Below, one piece after another: positions 1 through 9,099 of a stretch of 64,000 nucleotides of DNA. A program made the position numbers and the translations under genes. Position 1 is the stretch's first letter. Each line of letters starts with the position of its first letter. The DNA is from Achromobacter pulmonis (GTDB taxonomy: Bacteria; Pseudomonadota; Gammaproteobacteria; Burkholderiales; Burkholderiaceae_B). The notes below the pieces were generated by a model that worked only from the letters and a program-made list of their open reading frames with translations, had not been told where the DNA came from and did no database searches. The stretch spans positions 158,100 through 222,099 of the forward strand of contig NZ_POQS01000002.1 of assembly GCF_002885955.2 (NCBI RefSeq), read 5' to 3'.

Positions 1-416
1 CTGGCACATTGCCATGCGCCCCGGCAAACGGCGCGCCTTGGGTAACAGCGCAATTGATCGTTTGACGCAAAACATTGAGCGGGCCAAATCCAGTCTTCGA
101 GCCAAGGTTGAGCATCCGTTTCGTGTCATCAAATGCCAATTCGGGTTTCGTAAAGTCAGATTCCGTGGACTGGCCAAGAACACTGCGCATTTGAAAATGT
201 TGTTTACGCTGTCCAATATCTGGATGGCACGCCGCCCGTTGACGGCGGTGGCAGGGTAAGTGCGCCCAAAAAGCGCCAACAGGCCCGAAAACGGGCCTGA
301 TCGGGGTGCAAACAACCCGAAAGTGGCGATGATTTGAGCAGTTTTTAACCATTTTTGAATACTTTGGTCATGAGGTCGATTTTTGGATGTTTGAAATCGA
401 GTTCTTCAGACCTTCC
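1..416 (+). mobile_element. IS5-family insertion sequence, right end (partial)
   Basis: The window opens inside an insertion sequence. The end of a DDE transposase is followed by a non-coding tail that stops at GTTCTTCAGACCTTCC (401-416). The reverse complement, GGAAGGTCTGAAGAAC, resembles the GGAAGGTGCGAA-type terminal repeat of the IS5 subgroup. The next four bases, CTAG (417-420), fit the YTAR target that IS5 elements duplicate. The left end lies outside the window, so the duplication cannot be confirmed. Confidence 0.8.
2..259 (+). CDS. IS5-family transposase, C-terminal fragment (5' end outside window)
   Basis: The reading frame is open from the window edge; the first in-frame ATG at 14 is internal, not a start. 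About 85 residues remain. They include IERAKSSLRAKVEHPFRVIK, which carries the glutamate of the DDE catalytic triad, and the conserved GFRKVRFRGLAKN segment of IS5-type transposases. The enzyme would cut and join element ends during transposition. The visible part is intact and the rest should lie upstream. Family assignment rests on this C-terminal signature together with the terminal repeat that follows. Confidence 0.85.
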   Translation, partial: WHIAMRPGKRRALGNSAIDRLTQNIERAKSSLRAKVEHPFRVIKCQFGFRKVRFRGLAKNTAHLKMLFTLSNIWMARRPLTAVAG

Positions 417-420
417 CTAG
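417..420. repeat. Candidate IS5 target-site duplication (CTAG)
   Basis: CTAG directly abuts the presumed right terminal repeat and matches the 4-bp YTAR target preference of IS5 elements. The partner copy would be left of the window. Confidence 0.5.
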
Positions 421-448
421 CATTCCGGCATCTTTCCTGGAAGCGCCG

Positions 449-1390
449 ATGTCCGACTCCCCTGTCCTGCTGAAATCCCTGCGCAGCCATTTCCTGGGCG
501 GCCAAGACGCCGCGGTCCACGGCCTGCCGGTGCTGAGCAAGCCTGTCGTGGGCAATGCCGCGCCGCGGCCGATCGACATGAACGGCAGCTATTGCGCCGG
601 CCAGCTCTACGCGCAGGAATACCGGCTGGCGCGGCCCCGCCACCCCTACCCCGTGCTGCTGTGGCACGGCGGCGGCATGACGGGCGCGCAGTGGGAAAGC
701 ACGCCCGACGGCCGCCAGGGCTGGCTGTGGCGTCTGCTGCAGGCCGGCTACGACGTGTTCGTGGCCGACGCGCCGGAACGCGGCCGGGCCTCATGGACGA
801 TGTTTCCGCAGATCTACGGATCGGCGCCGATCTTCCGTTCCAAGGAAGAGGCCTGGCACCTGTTCCGCATCGGCCCGGCCGACGGCTACGCGGCGCGCCG
901 CGCCCACCCCGCGCAGCAGTTTCCGCTGGAAGCCTTCGATACCTTCGCCAAGCAGTTCGTGCCGCGCTGGCTGGGCCACGAAGCCATGGCGCTGGACGGC
1001 TACCGCCGCCTGCTGGATCTGGCCGGCCCCTGCATCGTCATCGGCCACAGCCAGGGCGGCGGCTACGCCACGCAGCTGGCCCACGAATACTCCGGTTCGA
1101 TCCGCGCGCTGGTGGCGGTCGAGCCCACCGGCACGCCGGCCGCCGCGGCCGCCTCCCTGCCCCCGCAGCTGCTGGTGTGGGCCGACCACTTCGGCGCCAG
1201 CGCCGCCTGGCAGCGCTACCGCGCCCAGACCGACGCCTATTGGCGCGCGCTGCGCCAGGCCGGCCAGCGCGCCGACGTGCTGGACCTGCCCGCCGCCGGC
1301 ATCGCCGGCAATTCGCATTTCTGCATGCTGGACCGCAACAGCGACCGCATCGCCGAACTCATCGTCGACTGGCTCGCACGCCTCGACTAA
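449..1390 (+). CDS. Alpha/beta-hydrolase (esterase-like)
   Basis: A 313-residue alpha/beta-hydrolase. The nucleophile elbow GHSQGG puts the catalytic Ser at about residue 201, HGGG near residue 73 is a likely oxyanion-hole segment, and His290 in GNSHF is the probable catalytic His. There is no obvious signal peptide. The substrate is unknown; hydrolysis of an ester or similar bond is inferred from the fold. The ATG lies only 32 bp from the IS5 end, so the native promoter has probably been displaced. A Bug binding-protein gene follows after 19 bp, so the two are probably co-transcribed. Confidence 0.8.
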   Translation: MSDSPVLLKSLRSHFLGGQDAAVHGLPVLSKPVVGNAAPRPIDMNGSYCAGQLYAQEYRLARPRHPYPVLLWHGGGMTGAQWESTPDGRQGWLWRLLQAGYDVFVADAPERGRASWTMFPQIYGSAPIFRSKEEAWHLFRIGPADGYAARRAHPAQQFPLEAFDTFAKQFVPRWLGHEAMALDGYRRLLDLAGPCIVIGHSQGGGYATQLAHEYSGSIRALVAVEPTGTPAAAAASLPPQLLVWADHFGASAAWQRYRAQTDAYWRALRQAGQRADVLDLPAAGIAGNSHFCMLDRNSDRIAELIVDWLARLD

Positions 1391-1409
1391 CCTTGCTCTG
1401 GAGACACTG

Positions 1410-2387
1410 ATGACACTGAAGAAAATCGCGATCGCCCTGGCGTTCATGAGCGGCGCCTCGCTGGCCGCGGCCCAGCCGGGCGGCGGCTATCCCGACAAGC
1501 CGATCCGCATGATCGTGCCGTTCGCGCCCGGCGGCACCGCCGACATCATCGGCCGCGTGTTCGCCGCGCAGCTGGGCACGGAACTCGGCGCCACCGTGGT
1601 GGTGGAGAACAAGGCCGGCGCGGGCGGCTCGATCGGCACCCGCTTCGTCGCCGACTCGGCGCCCGACGGCTACATCCTGCTGCTGGCCTCGTCCAGCACC
1701 CACGGCACCAACCCGGCGGTCTACAAGAACCTGAGCTACGACGCCGCGCAGGACTTCACCGCCATCACCCAGCTGGTGACCGTGCCGGGCGTGCTCAGCG
1801 TCACCAAGGACTTTCCGGCGGCCGACCTGCAGGGCCTGGTCGCCGCGGCCAAGGCCGATCCGCAGAAGTACACCTACGCCTCGTCGGGCGCGGGCGGTCT
1901 GGGCAACCTGGCCATGGAACTGATGAAGTCGATGACCGGCGCCGGGCTCATGCACATCGCCTACCGCGGCGCCGGCCCGGCCTTCACCGACGTGATCAGC
2001 GGCCAGGTGTCGATGATCTGGGAACCGCTGCCGGCGTCGCTGCCGTACATCAAGAGCGGCCAGATCCGCGCCATCGCGGTCGCCGCGGACCAGCGCTCGC
2101 CCGAGCTGCCCGACACGCCGACGTTCAAGGAAGCCGGCCTGCCGCGCTATGAAGCCAATGCCTGGAACGGCCTGCTGGCGCCCAAGGGCCTGCCGGACGA
2201 CGTGAAGAAGGCGCTGCACGACGCCTCGGTCAAGGCGCTGAACGACCCGCAGGTCAAGGCCAAGATGGCCAGCCTGGGCGGCACGGTCGTGGCCGGCACG
2301 TCCGAGGACTTCCAGGCCCTGATCGCCCGCGACGTGAAGAAGTGGAAGAACGTCGCGGCCGACGCCAGCATTCAGCTGGATCAGTAA
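1410..2387 (+). CDS. Bug/TctC-family periplasmic substrate-binding protein
   Basis: A 325-residue protein with a Sec signal peptide (about residues 1-22, cleavage near AAAQP), then the Bug-family hallmark PDKPIRMIVPFAPGGTADII and a later LLASSSTHGTNPAVYKNL segment. Bug proteins bind carboxylates, nicotinate-like compounds and other small organics for tripartite tricarboxylate transporters. No TctA or TctB membrane gene is nearby, so this is one of the orphan receptors that are greatly expanded in Bordetella and relatives. GGAGAC sits 7 bp ahead of the ATG. It converges with the chemoreceptor gene with 4 bp between stop codons. Confidence 0.9.
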   Translation: MTLKKIAIALAFMSGASLAAAQPGGGYPDKPIRMIVPFAPGGTADIIGRVFAAQLGTELGATVVVENKAGAGGSIGTRFVADSAPDGYILLLASSSTHGTNPAVYKNLSYDAAQDFTAITQLVTVPGVLSVTKDFPAADLQGLVAAAKADPQKYTYASSGAGGLGNLAMELMKSMTGAGLMHIAYRGAGPAFTDVISGQVSMIWEPLPASLPYIKSGQIRAIAVAADQRSPELPDTPTFKEAGLPRYEANAWNGLLAPKGLPDDVKKALHDASVKALNDPQVKAKMASLGGTVVAGTSEDFQALIARDVKKWKNVAADASIQLDQ

Positions 2388-2391
2388 GGAC

Positions 2392-4017
2392 TCAGGCCCC
2401 CAGCAGCGCCGGCTCGGCGCTGCGGCCCACGGCCGGCGCCTCGGCGTCGATCACGCGGCCGGCCTGCAGCTTGAACACCGCCACGGCCTCGCGCAGGCGC
2501 TGGGCCTGGGTTTCCAGCGAGGCGGCGGACGCGGCGGCCTGCTCGACCAGCGCCGCGTTCTGCTGCGTCACGCTGTCCATCTGCGACACCGCCTGGTTGA
2601 CCTGCTGGATGCCTTGCGACTGTTCCTCGGACGCGCTGGAGATCTCGTTGATGATGTCCGTCACCCGGCGCACCGAACTCACGATCTCCTGCATGGTGGC
2701 GCCGGCGGCCTCCACCTGGTCCGAGCCGACCGACACCTTCTGCACCGAATCGTCGATCAATCCCTTGATTTCCTTGGCGGCGGCGGCGCTGCGCTGGGCC
2801 AGCGCGCGCACTTCGCTGGCCACGACCGCGAAGCCCTTGCCCTGCTCGCCGGCGCGCGCGGCTTCCACCGCGGCGTTCAGCGCCAGGATGTTGGTCTGGA
2901 AGGCGATGCCGTCGATCACGCCGACGATGTCGGCGATGCGGTTGGAGCTGTCGGCGATGCCGCGCATGGTGCCGACCACGTCGCCCACGGCGCGTCCGCC
3001 GCGCGCGGCCACTTCGGAAGCGGCCGTGGCCAGTTCCGAGGCGCTGCGCGAGCTTTCGGCGTTGTTGCGCACGGTGGACGAGAGTTCGTCCATGCTGGCG
3101 GCGGTTTCCTCCAGCGACGCGGCCTGCTGCTCGGTGCGCGAGGACAGGTCGATGTTGCCGGCGGCGATCTCGCGCGCGCCGGTATGGATTTCCTCGACGC
3201 CCAGGCGCACGGCCGACACGGTGCGCGCCAGGCTGTCCTGCATGCGCTTGACGGTGCCGTACAGCGCGCCGATTTCATTGTTGCCGCGCTGCTCGATGCG
3301 GTTGGTCAGGTCGCCCGCGGCGATGCGGTCGAACAGGCGGCCGGCCTCGTGCAGCGGGCGGAACACCGCGCGCGCGAACACCACGTACAGGCCCACCACC
3401 AGCACGCCCACCACGGCCAGCAGGCCGATCAGCAGCGCGATGGCGCCGTTGATGCGGGCCGAGGCCTCGCGCGCCACGCGCTGGCCGACCTCGTCGGCGT
3501 AATCCAGGTATTTCTGGATGGCGGCGGTGAAATTCAGGCCCAGCGGCGTGACTTTTTCCAGGTTCAGGCGGCCAGCCTCCTGGGCGTTGCCGGCGCGGAT
3601 GGCCGCGATCATGGGCACGATGGCGTCGCGGTGGTAGACGTCATAGGCCGCCAGCGCGGCGTCGAACAGCGGCTTGCCTTCGGCCGTGGTCTCGGGCGTC
3701 TGGCGCGCGGTCTGGATCAGGTCGGCGGCCTCTTTGGTGTAGCGGTCCAGCCGCTGCATGCTGGCCAGGTTGTCGATGCGCTTGCCTTCCATCAGCGCGG
3801 TCTGCGCGGCGACCAGCACCAGCCGGGCGCGCAGCAGCTCGCTGGCGGCGCCGTCCACGGCGTTGGCGCGGACCAGGTTGGTTTCCAGCAGGCGTTCGAT
3901 GGAGTTGCGGTTGGAGGTGAGCTGCTGGTAGACCGCGATGCCGGTCACCAGGAAAAGCGTGAAGAAAACGACTAAAGCGGTCGTCAAGACCGCGCGGATA
4001 CTTAAATTCTTGAACAT
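2392..4017 (-). CDS. Methyl-accepting chemotaxis protein
   Basis: A transmembrane chemoreceptor of about 541 residues. TM1 (about residues 7-30) is followed by a four-helix-bundle periplasmic sensor, TM2 (near residues 190-215), a HAMP domain and a long cytoplasmic signalling coiled coil. The coiled coil contains the highly conserved hairpin tip [31 protein letters not shown]. The start at 4017 (MFKNLSIR) was preferred to an ATG 19 codons upstream because it begins directly before TM1. The C-terminus (AEPALLGA) lacks the NWETF-type CheR-docking pentapeptide. The ligand cannot be predicted and no che genes are adjacent. Confidence 0.92.
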   Translation of the reverse strand: MFKNLSIRAVLTTALVVFFTLFLVTGIAVYQQLTSNRNSIERLLETNLVRANAVDGAASELLRARLVLVAAQTALMEGKRIDNLASMQRLDRYTKEAADLIQTARQTPETTAEGKPLFDAALAAYDVYHRDAIVPMIAAIRAGNAQEAGRLNLEKVTPLGLNFTAAIQKYLDYADEVGQRVAREASARINGAIALLIGLLAVVGVLVVGLYVVFARAVFRPLHEAGRLFDRIAAGDLTNRIEQRGNNEIGALYGTVKRMQDSLARTVSAVRLGVEEIHTGAREIAAGNIDLSSRTEQQAASLEETAASMDELSSTVRNNAESSRSASELATAASEVAARGGRAVGDVVGTMRGIADSSNRIADIVGVIDGIAFQTNILALNAAVEAARAGEQGKGFAVVASEVRALAQRSAAAAKEIKGLIDDSVQKVSVGSDQVEAAGATMQEIVSSVRRVTDIINEISSASEEQSQGIQQVNQAVSQMDSVTQQNAALVEQAAASAASLETQAQRLREAVAVFKLQAGRVIDAEAPAVGRSAEPALLGA

Positions 4018-4130
4018 GAGGGGGAGGAACTCCGGGGGGTTGCGTAAAGCTTCCCCTATAACGGCGCACTGCAATGAAAAGTTAAATATCTCATTGAGTT
4101 ACATATCCTCCCCCCCTTCCGGCGCGCCGT

Positions 4131-5045
4131 TCAGGCCGGCTTCCACCCTTGCGGCACGCGCGGCTTGTCGATCTGCGCGAAATGGCAGATGGCGTCGGCG
4201 ATGCCGGAGAAGTCGATCCCGCCGAATTCGCCGGCGCGCGCCAGGCTGAACGACTCATGCACGGCCGCGGCGACCGGCATCGGCACCTTGGCGGCGTGCG
4301 CGGCGCCGACCACCAGGGACATATCCTTGTGCGCCAGGTCGATGGTGAATCCGGGCGTGGTGTCGCCAACCAGCACCTTGTTGGGGAAGTTCATGCGCAG
4401 CTGGCCGTTGGAAGCGGACGTGCCGTAGAGCACCTGCAGGGTCTTGGTGATGTCCAGGCCGAAGCGCTGCGACAGCGCCAGCGCCTCGGCGTTGACCTGG
4501 CACAGCGTGACCGCGACGTAGTTGTTGACCAGCTTGGTGCGCCCGCCCGCGCCCACCGGGCCGCAGTGGTAGGTGGTGGTGCCCATGGCGTCGAGCAGCG
4601 GCTTGACGCGCTCGAAATCGGCATCGCCGGCGCCCACCATGAAGAGCGATTCGCCGCGGTCGGCATGTTCGGCCAGGCGCCCGACGGGCGCGTCCACCAC
4701 CGTCATGCCGTGGGCCTGCGCCTGTTCCTGCAGGCGGTCGGTGGCCAGCGGATCGATCGTGCTCATGTCCATCAGCACGCTGCCGCGGGCGGCGTTGGCG
4801 AAGATCCCGCCCTCGCCCAGCGCCACCTGCTCGACCTCCTTGGACGAGGGCAGCATCGTGATGATGACCGCGCAGCGCCGCGCCACGTCGGCCACGTCCT
4901 TGCCCTGGGCGGCGCCGGCCGCCGCCAGCTCCTCCATGGCCTGCCGGTTGATGTCCAGGACCACGAGCTCGAACCCCGCCTTGCGCAGGTTCAGCGCCAT
5001 GGACTTGCCCATGCGTCCCAAGCCGATGAAACCGATTTTTTCCAT
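4131..5045 (-). CDS. 3-hydroxyisobutyrate dehydrogenase-family reductase, YihU (sulfolactaldehyde reductase)-like
   Basis: A 304-residue beta-hydroxyacid dehydrogenase. The N-terminal Rossmann motif is GFIGLGRMG, catalytic Lys171 lies in KLVNNY, and the C-terminal part contains PNKVLVGD and IDLAHKD. Where most relatives have DAPVSGG, this protein has DAPVGR with Arg at 123. E. coli YihU has DVPVGR with Arg at the same position, and there it contacts the sulfonate of sulfolactaldehyde. The downstream PNKVL.GD..P.F.IDLAHKD block is also shared with YihU. This suggests a C3-sulfonate aldehyde/alcohol substrate, by inference. Last gene of the operon read from 8928, with an AGGAGA ribosome site. 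Confidence 0.75.
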   Translation of the reverse strand: MEKIGFIGLGRMGKSMALNLRKAGFELVVLDINRQAMEELAAAGAAQGKDVADVARRCAVIITMLPSSKEVEQVALGEGGIFANAARGSVLMDMSTIDPLATDRLQEQAQAHGMTVVDAPVGRLAEHADRGESLFMVGAGDADFERVKPLLDAMGTTTYHCGPVGAGGRTKLVNNYVAVTLCQVNAEALALSQRFGLDITKTLQVLYGTSASNGQLRMNFPNKVLVGDTTPGFTIDLAHKDMSLVVGAAHAAKVPMPVAAAVHESFSLARAGEFGGIDFSGIADAICHFAQIDKPRVPQGWKPA

Positions 5046-5096
5046 GCCAGTCTCCTCTCTGTCGGCGTTCGAGCGCCGATCGTGTCGCGCGGTTGC

Positions 5097-6527
5097 TCAA
5101 TAGCCGATGTAGGCCGTCTTGGTCGAGGTGTAGAAGTCCACGGCGTAGCGGCCCTGTTCGCGCGGGCCGAAGCTCGACGCCTTCACGCCGCCGAAGGGCA
5201 CGTGGTAGTCCAGGCCGGCGGTGGGCAGGTTCACCATGGTCAGGCCGCTGCGCACGTTCAGCCGGAAGTGGTTGGCGTGCTTGAGCGAGGTGGTGCAGAT
5301 GCCCGAGGACAGGCCGAAAGCCGTGTCGTTGGCGACCTGCAGCGCCTCGTCGTAGCCCGACACCCGGATCACCGCGGCCACCGGGCCGAAGATCTCCTCC
5401 TGGTTGATGCGCATGGCGTTGCTGCTTTCGGTGAACAGGGTCGGACGCAGGAAATGGCCGGCCGTGGCCGCCTCGGCGCGCTTGCCGCCTTCGGCCAGGG
5501 TGGCGCCCTCGCTGCGGCCCAGCTCGATGTAGCCCAGGATCTTCTCCAGCTGGGCGGCGTTGATGACCGGGCCGATCTGCGTGCCGGCGGTGCGCGGATC
5601 GCCCACCACCAGCTTGCGCATCCTGTCGGTCAGGGCCTGCACGAAGCGGTCGTGGATGCCGTCGGCCACGATCAGCCGGCTGGACGCGGTGCAGCGCTGG
5701 CCGGCCGAATAGAAGGCGCCGTTGAGCGCGCACTCCACCGCCACGTCCAGGTCCGCGTCGTCCAGCACCACCAGCGGATTCTTGCCGCCCATCTCCAGCT
5801 GCACCCGCATCATGCGTTCGCTGGCGCCGGCGGCGATCTTGCGGCCGGTGGCCACGCTGCCGGTGAAGCTCACGGCGTCTGCGCCGTCGAGCAGCGTCTG
5901 GCCCGCCGCCGCGCCGTAGCCGTTGACCAGGTTGGCCACGCCCGCCGGCAGGCCGGCGCGCTCCAGGATGGCGAACAGTTCCCAGGCCGCGCCGGGCGTG
6001 TGTTCGGAAGGCTTGAGCACCACCGTGTTGCCGAAGGCCAGGGCCGGCGCGATCTTCCAGGCCGGGATCGCGATGGGAAAATTCCAGGGCGTGATCATGG
6101 ACACCACGCCCACCGGATGGCGGCTGATCTGCACGCCGATGTCCGGGCGCACGGAGGGCAGGTTTTCGCCGCCGTAGCGCACCGCCTCGCCGGCGAAGAA
6201 CTGGAACACCTGTCCGGCGCGCATCACCTCGCCCACTCCGTCGGCCAGGGTCTTGCCGGCCTCGCGCGAGACCAGGGCGCCCAGCTCTTCCTTGCGCGCC
6301 AGGATCTCGTTGGCCGCGCGGAACAGGATGTCGCTGCGCAGCTGCGTGCTGCTGCGCTCCCAGGCGGGCGCCGCGTCGCGCGCGGCCTGCACCGCCTGGC
6401 GCATCTGCGCCTGGTCGGCGCTGGCGTACAGGCCGATCACGTCCGCGGGGTCCGCCGGGTTGAGGTTCTCGATCGCATCGGGGCCTTCCACCCAGGCGCC
6501 GCCGATGTAGTTTGCTTTCTGCGTCAC
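5097..6527 (-). CDS. NAD(P)+-dependent aldehyde dehydrogenase
   Basis: A 476-residue ALDH-superfamily enzyme with the full catalytic set: Asn149 in ITPWNFP, Lys172 in LKPSEHTP, Glu245 in LEMGGKNP and nucleophile Cys279 in GQRCT. It oxidises an aldehyde to its acid in the cytosol. Beside a YihU-like reductase and a sulfopyruvate-decarboxylase-like pair, sulfolactaldehyde or sulfoacetaldehyde is a reasonable candidate substrate, but succinate- or ketoglutarate-semialdehyde-type substrates cannot be excluded. The start is GTG, supported by AGGAG nine bases upstream. It lies 51 bp before the YihU-like gene. Confidence 0.85.
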   Translation of the reverse strand: MTQKANYIGGAWVEGPDAIENLNPADPADVIGLYASADQAQMRQAVQAARDAAPAWERSSTQLRSDILFRAANEILARKEELGALVSREAGKTLADGVGEVMRAGQVFQFFAGEAVRYGGENLPSVRPDIGVQISRHPVGVVSMITPWNFPIAIPAWKIAPALAFGNTVVLKPSEHTPGAAWELFAILERAGLPAGVANLVNGYGAAAGQTLLDGADAVSFTGSVATGRKIAAGASERMMRVQLEMGGKNPLVVLDDADLDVAVECALNGAFYSAGQRCTASSRLIVADGIHDRFVQALTDRMRKLVVGDPRTAGTQIGPVINAAQLEKILGYIELGRSEGATLAEGGKRAEAATAGHFLRPTLFTESSNAMRINQEEIFGPVAAVIRVSGYDEALQVANDTAFGLSSGICTTSLKHANHFRLNVRSGLTMVNLPTAGLDYHVPFGGVKASSFGPREQGRYAVDFYTSTKTAYIGY

Positions 6528-6558
6528 TGTCTGCTCCTAGTTATGGTCTTTGATCGTT

Positions 6559-7161
6559 TCACGCGTGGCCGCCCTTGCCCTTGCCCAGCACCGCCTCGCG
6601 AAAGCGCGACCGGAGATAGGGACCGTCGCGCGGCGGCAGGCTGCCGGGCTCGGGCGCCGAAGACACTTTTAACACCAGGCATTGCAGGCCCGGTTCGCGC
6701 AGGGCCGGAATGCGGTCCGACAGCTCCGCCTCGCTGCGCACCGTGGCCGCGTCCGCGATGCCGCAGGCGCGCGCCACGCCGGCGATGTCCACGCCGCGCC
6801 CGGAATGCGCCGGCTGCATGCCGGTCTCGCCGTAGTGCTCGTTGTCGATCACGATGATCTTCAGGTTCGAGGGCGCGCGCACCCCTATGGTGGCGAGCGA
6901 GCCCAGGCCCATCATCATTTCGCCGTCGCCGACGAAGGCCAGCACCTGCCGGCCGGGCTGCGCCAGCGCCAGGCCGAAGGCCACCATGCAGGCCCCGCCC
7001 ATCGCGCCCCAGACGTAGAAATTGCGCTCGTCGTCGCCCGCGGCCGACGTGTCGTATGTGGGATTGCCCAGGCTGGCCACCACCAGCGCGTCGCCGCGCC
7101 TGTCGAGTATGCGGGCCACCGCCGCCCGCCGGTTCATCGTCGCCGTCGCGTTCATCTGCAT
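6559..7161 (-). CDS. Thiamine-diphosphate decarboxylase beta subunit (sulfopyruvate/phosphonopyruvate decarboxylase-like)
   Basis: A 200-residue TPP-binding (PP) domain. The GDG at residues 78-80, followed by IDNEHYGETG with Asn107, forms the Mg2+/diphosphate-binding motif. The short single-domain length and the alpha-subunit gene ending 9 bp upstream match the two-polypeptide sulfopyruvate decarboxylases (ComD/ComE) and phosphonopyruvate decarboxylases rather than the fused ~550-residue enzymes. Predicted reaction: decarboxylation of a 3-carbon 2-oxoacid carrying a sulfonate or phosphonate to the C2 aldehyde. The exact substrate is inferred from context. Confidence 0.8.
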   Translation of the reverse strand: MQMNATATMNRRAAVARILDRRGDALVVASLGNPTYDTSAAGDDERNFYVWGAMGGACMVAFGLALAQPGRQVLAFVGDGEMMMGLGSLATIGVRAPSNLKIIVIDNEHYGETGMQPAHSGRGVDIAGVARACGIADAATVRSEAELSDRIPALREPGLQCLVLKVSSAPEPGSLPPRDGPYLRSRFREAVLGKGKGGHA

Positions 7162-7170
7162 GGTCCCGTC

Positions 7171-7686
7171 CTACTTGCTGAAGTTCTTGATGCCCAGCAC
7201 GCGCTGGGAAATCACCACGGCCACCGCCCGGTTCGAATTGAACGCGAGCAGGCTGGCCGCCCGCACCGTTTCGGGCGCGTCCTCGCCGCGGTCGACGCGC
7301 TGCACGTAGACGCCCGCCGCTTCCAGCGCCGCCACGGCCGACTGGCCCATGGGACATTGCCAGGGATTGAACTCGCCCCATTCGCCGCGCATGGTGACCA
7401 GGCACAGCAAGGGCATGCGGCACTCCTGCGTCAACGCCAGCATATTGATGCAGTTGCCCACGCCGCTGGACTGCATCAGCAGCACGCCCTTGGCCCCGCC
7501 CAGCCAGGCCCCGCCCAGCATGGCCACGCCTTCTTCTTCGGTGGTGAGCGAAATCGCTTCCACGTCGGGGTCCGCCTCGAACAGCTTGATCAGCCGGCCG
7601 TGCCCGGCGTCGGGCACGTACGCCATTTGCGTAATGCCGGCTTCCTTCAAGTTCCGATAAACCAGCTCGGGCCAACTTTCCGCCAT
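7171..7686 (-). CDS. Thiamine-diphosphate decarboxylase alpha subunit (sulfopyruvate/phosphonopyruvate decarboxylase-like)
   Basis: A 171-residue N-terminal (Pyr) domain of a TPP enzyme. TTEEEGVAM (Glu50-52) contains the glutamate that activates the cofactor aminopyrimidine, and LLMQSSGVGNCINML with MRGEWGE are hallmarks of ComD-type subunits. It pairs with the PP-domain subunit encoded next. A GGAGG ribosome site precedes the ATG. It comes directly after the binding-protein gene (30 bp gap), which places transport and decarboxylation in one transcript. Confidence 0.8.
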   Translation of the reverse strand: MAESWPELVYRNLKEAGITQMAYVPDAGHGRLIKLFEADPDVEAISLTTEEEGVAMLGGAWLGGAKGVLLMQSSGVGNCINMLALTQECRMPLLCLVTMRGEWGEFNPWQCPMGQSAVAALEAAGVYVQRVDRGEDAPETVRAASLLAFNSNRAVAVVISQRVLGIKNFSK

Positions 7687-7716
7687 GATTGCCTGCCTCC
7701 GGTAAGGGATGGGAAT

Positions 7717-8928
7717 TCAGATCTTTGCCTGCAGCTTGCACACGCCGGGCTTGGTCGGCGCATAGGCCTCTTCGCCCGGGATGGTGGCCACTTTCCGGTA
7801 GTAGTCCCACTCGCCCTTGGAGGCCGAGGGCGACTTGACCTGCATCAGGTACATGTCGTGGACCATGGCGCCGTCGGCCCGGATATAGCCCTTGGTGAAC
7901 ATGTCGTCGATCTGCATGGACTTCAGCGCGTTCATGACCGCGTCCGAGTCGGTGGTGCCGGCGCGCTCCACCGCCTTCAGGTAGGTGGTGGTGGCGGAAT
8001 AGTCGCCCGCCTGGAAGGTGGTGGGCATTTTCTTGTTGCGCTCGTGGAAGCGCTTGCTGAACGCGCGCGAGCGTTCGTCGAGATCCCAGTACCAGCCGTC
8101 GGTGAGGTACATGCCGGCCGTGGTGTCCAGGCCCAGGCTGTGGATGTCGGTGATGAACACCATCAGGCCGGCCAGGCGCATCTGGTCGCTCACGCCGAAT
8201 TCCTTGGCCGTCTTGATCGAATTGATCAGGTCGCCGCCGCCGTTGGCCAGGCCCAGCACCTGCGCCTTGGAGGCCTGGGCCTTCATCAGGTAGGACGAGA
8301 AATCCGAAGTATTGAGCGGATGGCGGGTGGTGCCGGAAACAGAACCGCCGTTGGCCTGCACCACGTCCATGCTGGCCTTCTCCAGCGAATAGCCGAATGC
8401 GTAATCGGCGGTCAGCATGAACCAGCTCTTGCCGCCCTGCGCCACCATGGCCGCCGCCGTGCCGCGGGCCTGCGCCGAGGTCGAATAGGTGTACCGCACC
8501 GTGTAGGCGTTGCAGGCCTCCTCGGTCAGGCTGTCGGCGCCCGCGCCGGCGCTGATGAAGACCTTTTTCTTCTCGGCCGCGATGGTGCTGATGGCCAGCG
8601 AGGCCGACGAGTTGGAGCCGCCTATCACCAGGTCGACCTTGTCCTGGTCCCACCACTGGCGAGCCCGGTTCGACGCGATGTCGGCGCGGTTCTGGTGGTC
8701 GGACGCCAGCACTTCTATCGGCTTGCCCAGCACCTTGCCGCCGAAGTCCGCCACCGCCATGCGGATCGCGTCCAGGCCGCCGACGCCGTCGAAGTCCGAA
8801 TAAGGACCGCTCATGTCCGTGACGAAGGCGATCTTCACCGTGTCGCCCTGGGCGCTTGCCGCTCCCGTCCCGCAGATGCCGACTACCGCCAACGCGACGG
8901 CACCTAACACTTTCGTACTGGTTTCCAC
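7717..8928 (-). CDS. Leu/Ile/Val-type ABC transporter periplasmic binding protein
   Basis: A 403-residue type-I periplasmic binding protein (LivJ/amide-urea family). It has a signal peptide ending near ASAQG, then VKIAFVTDMSGPYSDFDGVGGLDAIRMA, the standard first strand and helix of the fold. The start is GTG, seven bases after AAGGAG. It is the first gene of the minus-strand operon. No LivHMGF permease or ATPase genes lie in the window, so it must share a transporter encoded elsewhere. Its ligand is probably the substrate of the downstream enzymes. Confidence 0.88.
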   Translation of the reverse strand: METSTKVLGAVALAVVGICGTGAASAQGDTVKIAFVTDMSGPYSDFDGVGGLDAIRMAVADFGGKVLGKPIEVLASDHQNRADIASNRARQWWDQDKVDLVIGGSNSSASLAISTIAAEKKKVFISAGAGADSLTEEACNAYTVRYTYSTSAQARGTAAAMVAQGGKSWFMLTADYAFGYSLEKASMDVVQANGGSVSGTTRHPLNTSDFSSYLMKAQASKAQVLGLANGGGDLINSIKTAKEFGVSDQMRLAGLMVFITDIHSLGLDTTAGMYLTDGWYWDLDERSRAFSKRFHERNKKMPTTFQAGDYSATTTYLKAVERAGTTDSDAVMNALKSMQIDDMFTKGYIRADGAMVHDMYLMQVKSPSASKGEWDYYRKVATIPGEEAYAPTKPGVCKLQAKI

Positions 8929-9003
8929 GTCTTGTCTCCTTGCTGTGTCGGCCTTGCCGCAGGATCGCCAAAGCCATCTCTGTTTTTAATAATATATTCA
9001 CCT

Positions 9004-9026
9004 ACGATCTATTTTTTTCATATCGT
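9004..9026. promoter_or_regulatory. Inverted repeat between divergent genes, candidate LysR operator
   Basis: ACGAT (9004-9008) and ATCGT (9022-9026) form an inverted repeat with a 13-base A/T-rich spacer. It sits between the GTG of the binding-protein gene and the ATG of the divergent LysR gene, where a LysR-type activator would be expected to bind. The arms are short, so this is tentative. Confidence 0.35.
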
Positions 9027-9065
9027 TTACCCCTAGCCCGACATTCGGCGCCGGTTTCCGATCCC

Positions 9066-9071
9066 TATAAT
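9066..9071 (+). promoter_or_regulatory. Candidate -10 box (TATAAT) of the LysR gene
   Basis: A perfect TATAAT lies 28 bases before the LysR ATG, in an otherwise GC-rich stretch. No clear -35 is visible at 17 bases, which is common for autoregulated LysR promoters. Confidence 0.4.
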
Positions 9072-9099
9072 CCGGTATCGCCCGCCCCTCCCGCGCACC

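Noticed and set aside
4149..6857. A 902-codon open frame on the plus strand opposite the dehydrogenase and aldehyde dehydrogenase genes
   Set aside because: It is the antisense shadow of well-recognised enzymes in a very GC-rich region, with Ala/Arg/His-rich low-complexity translation and no motifs.
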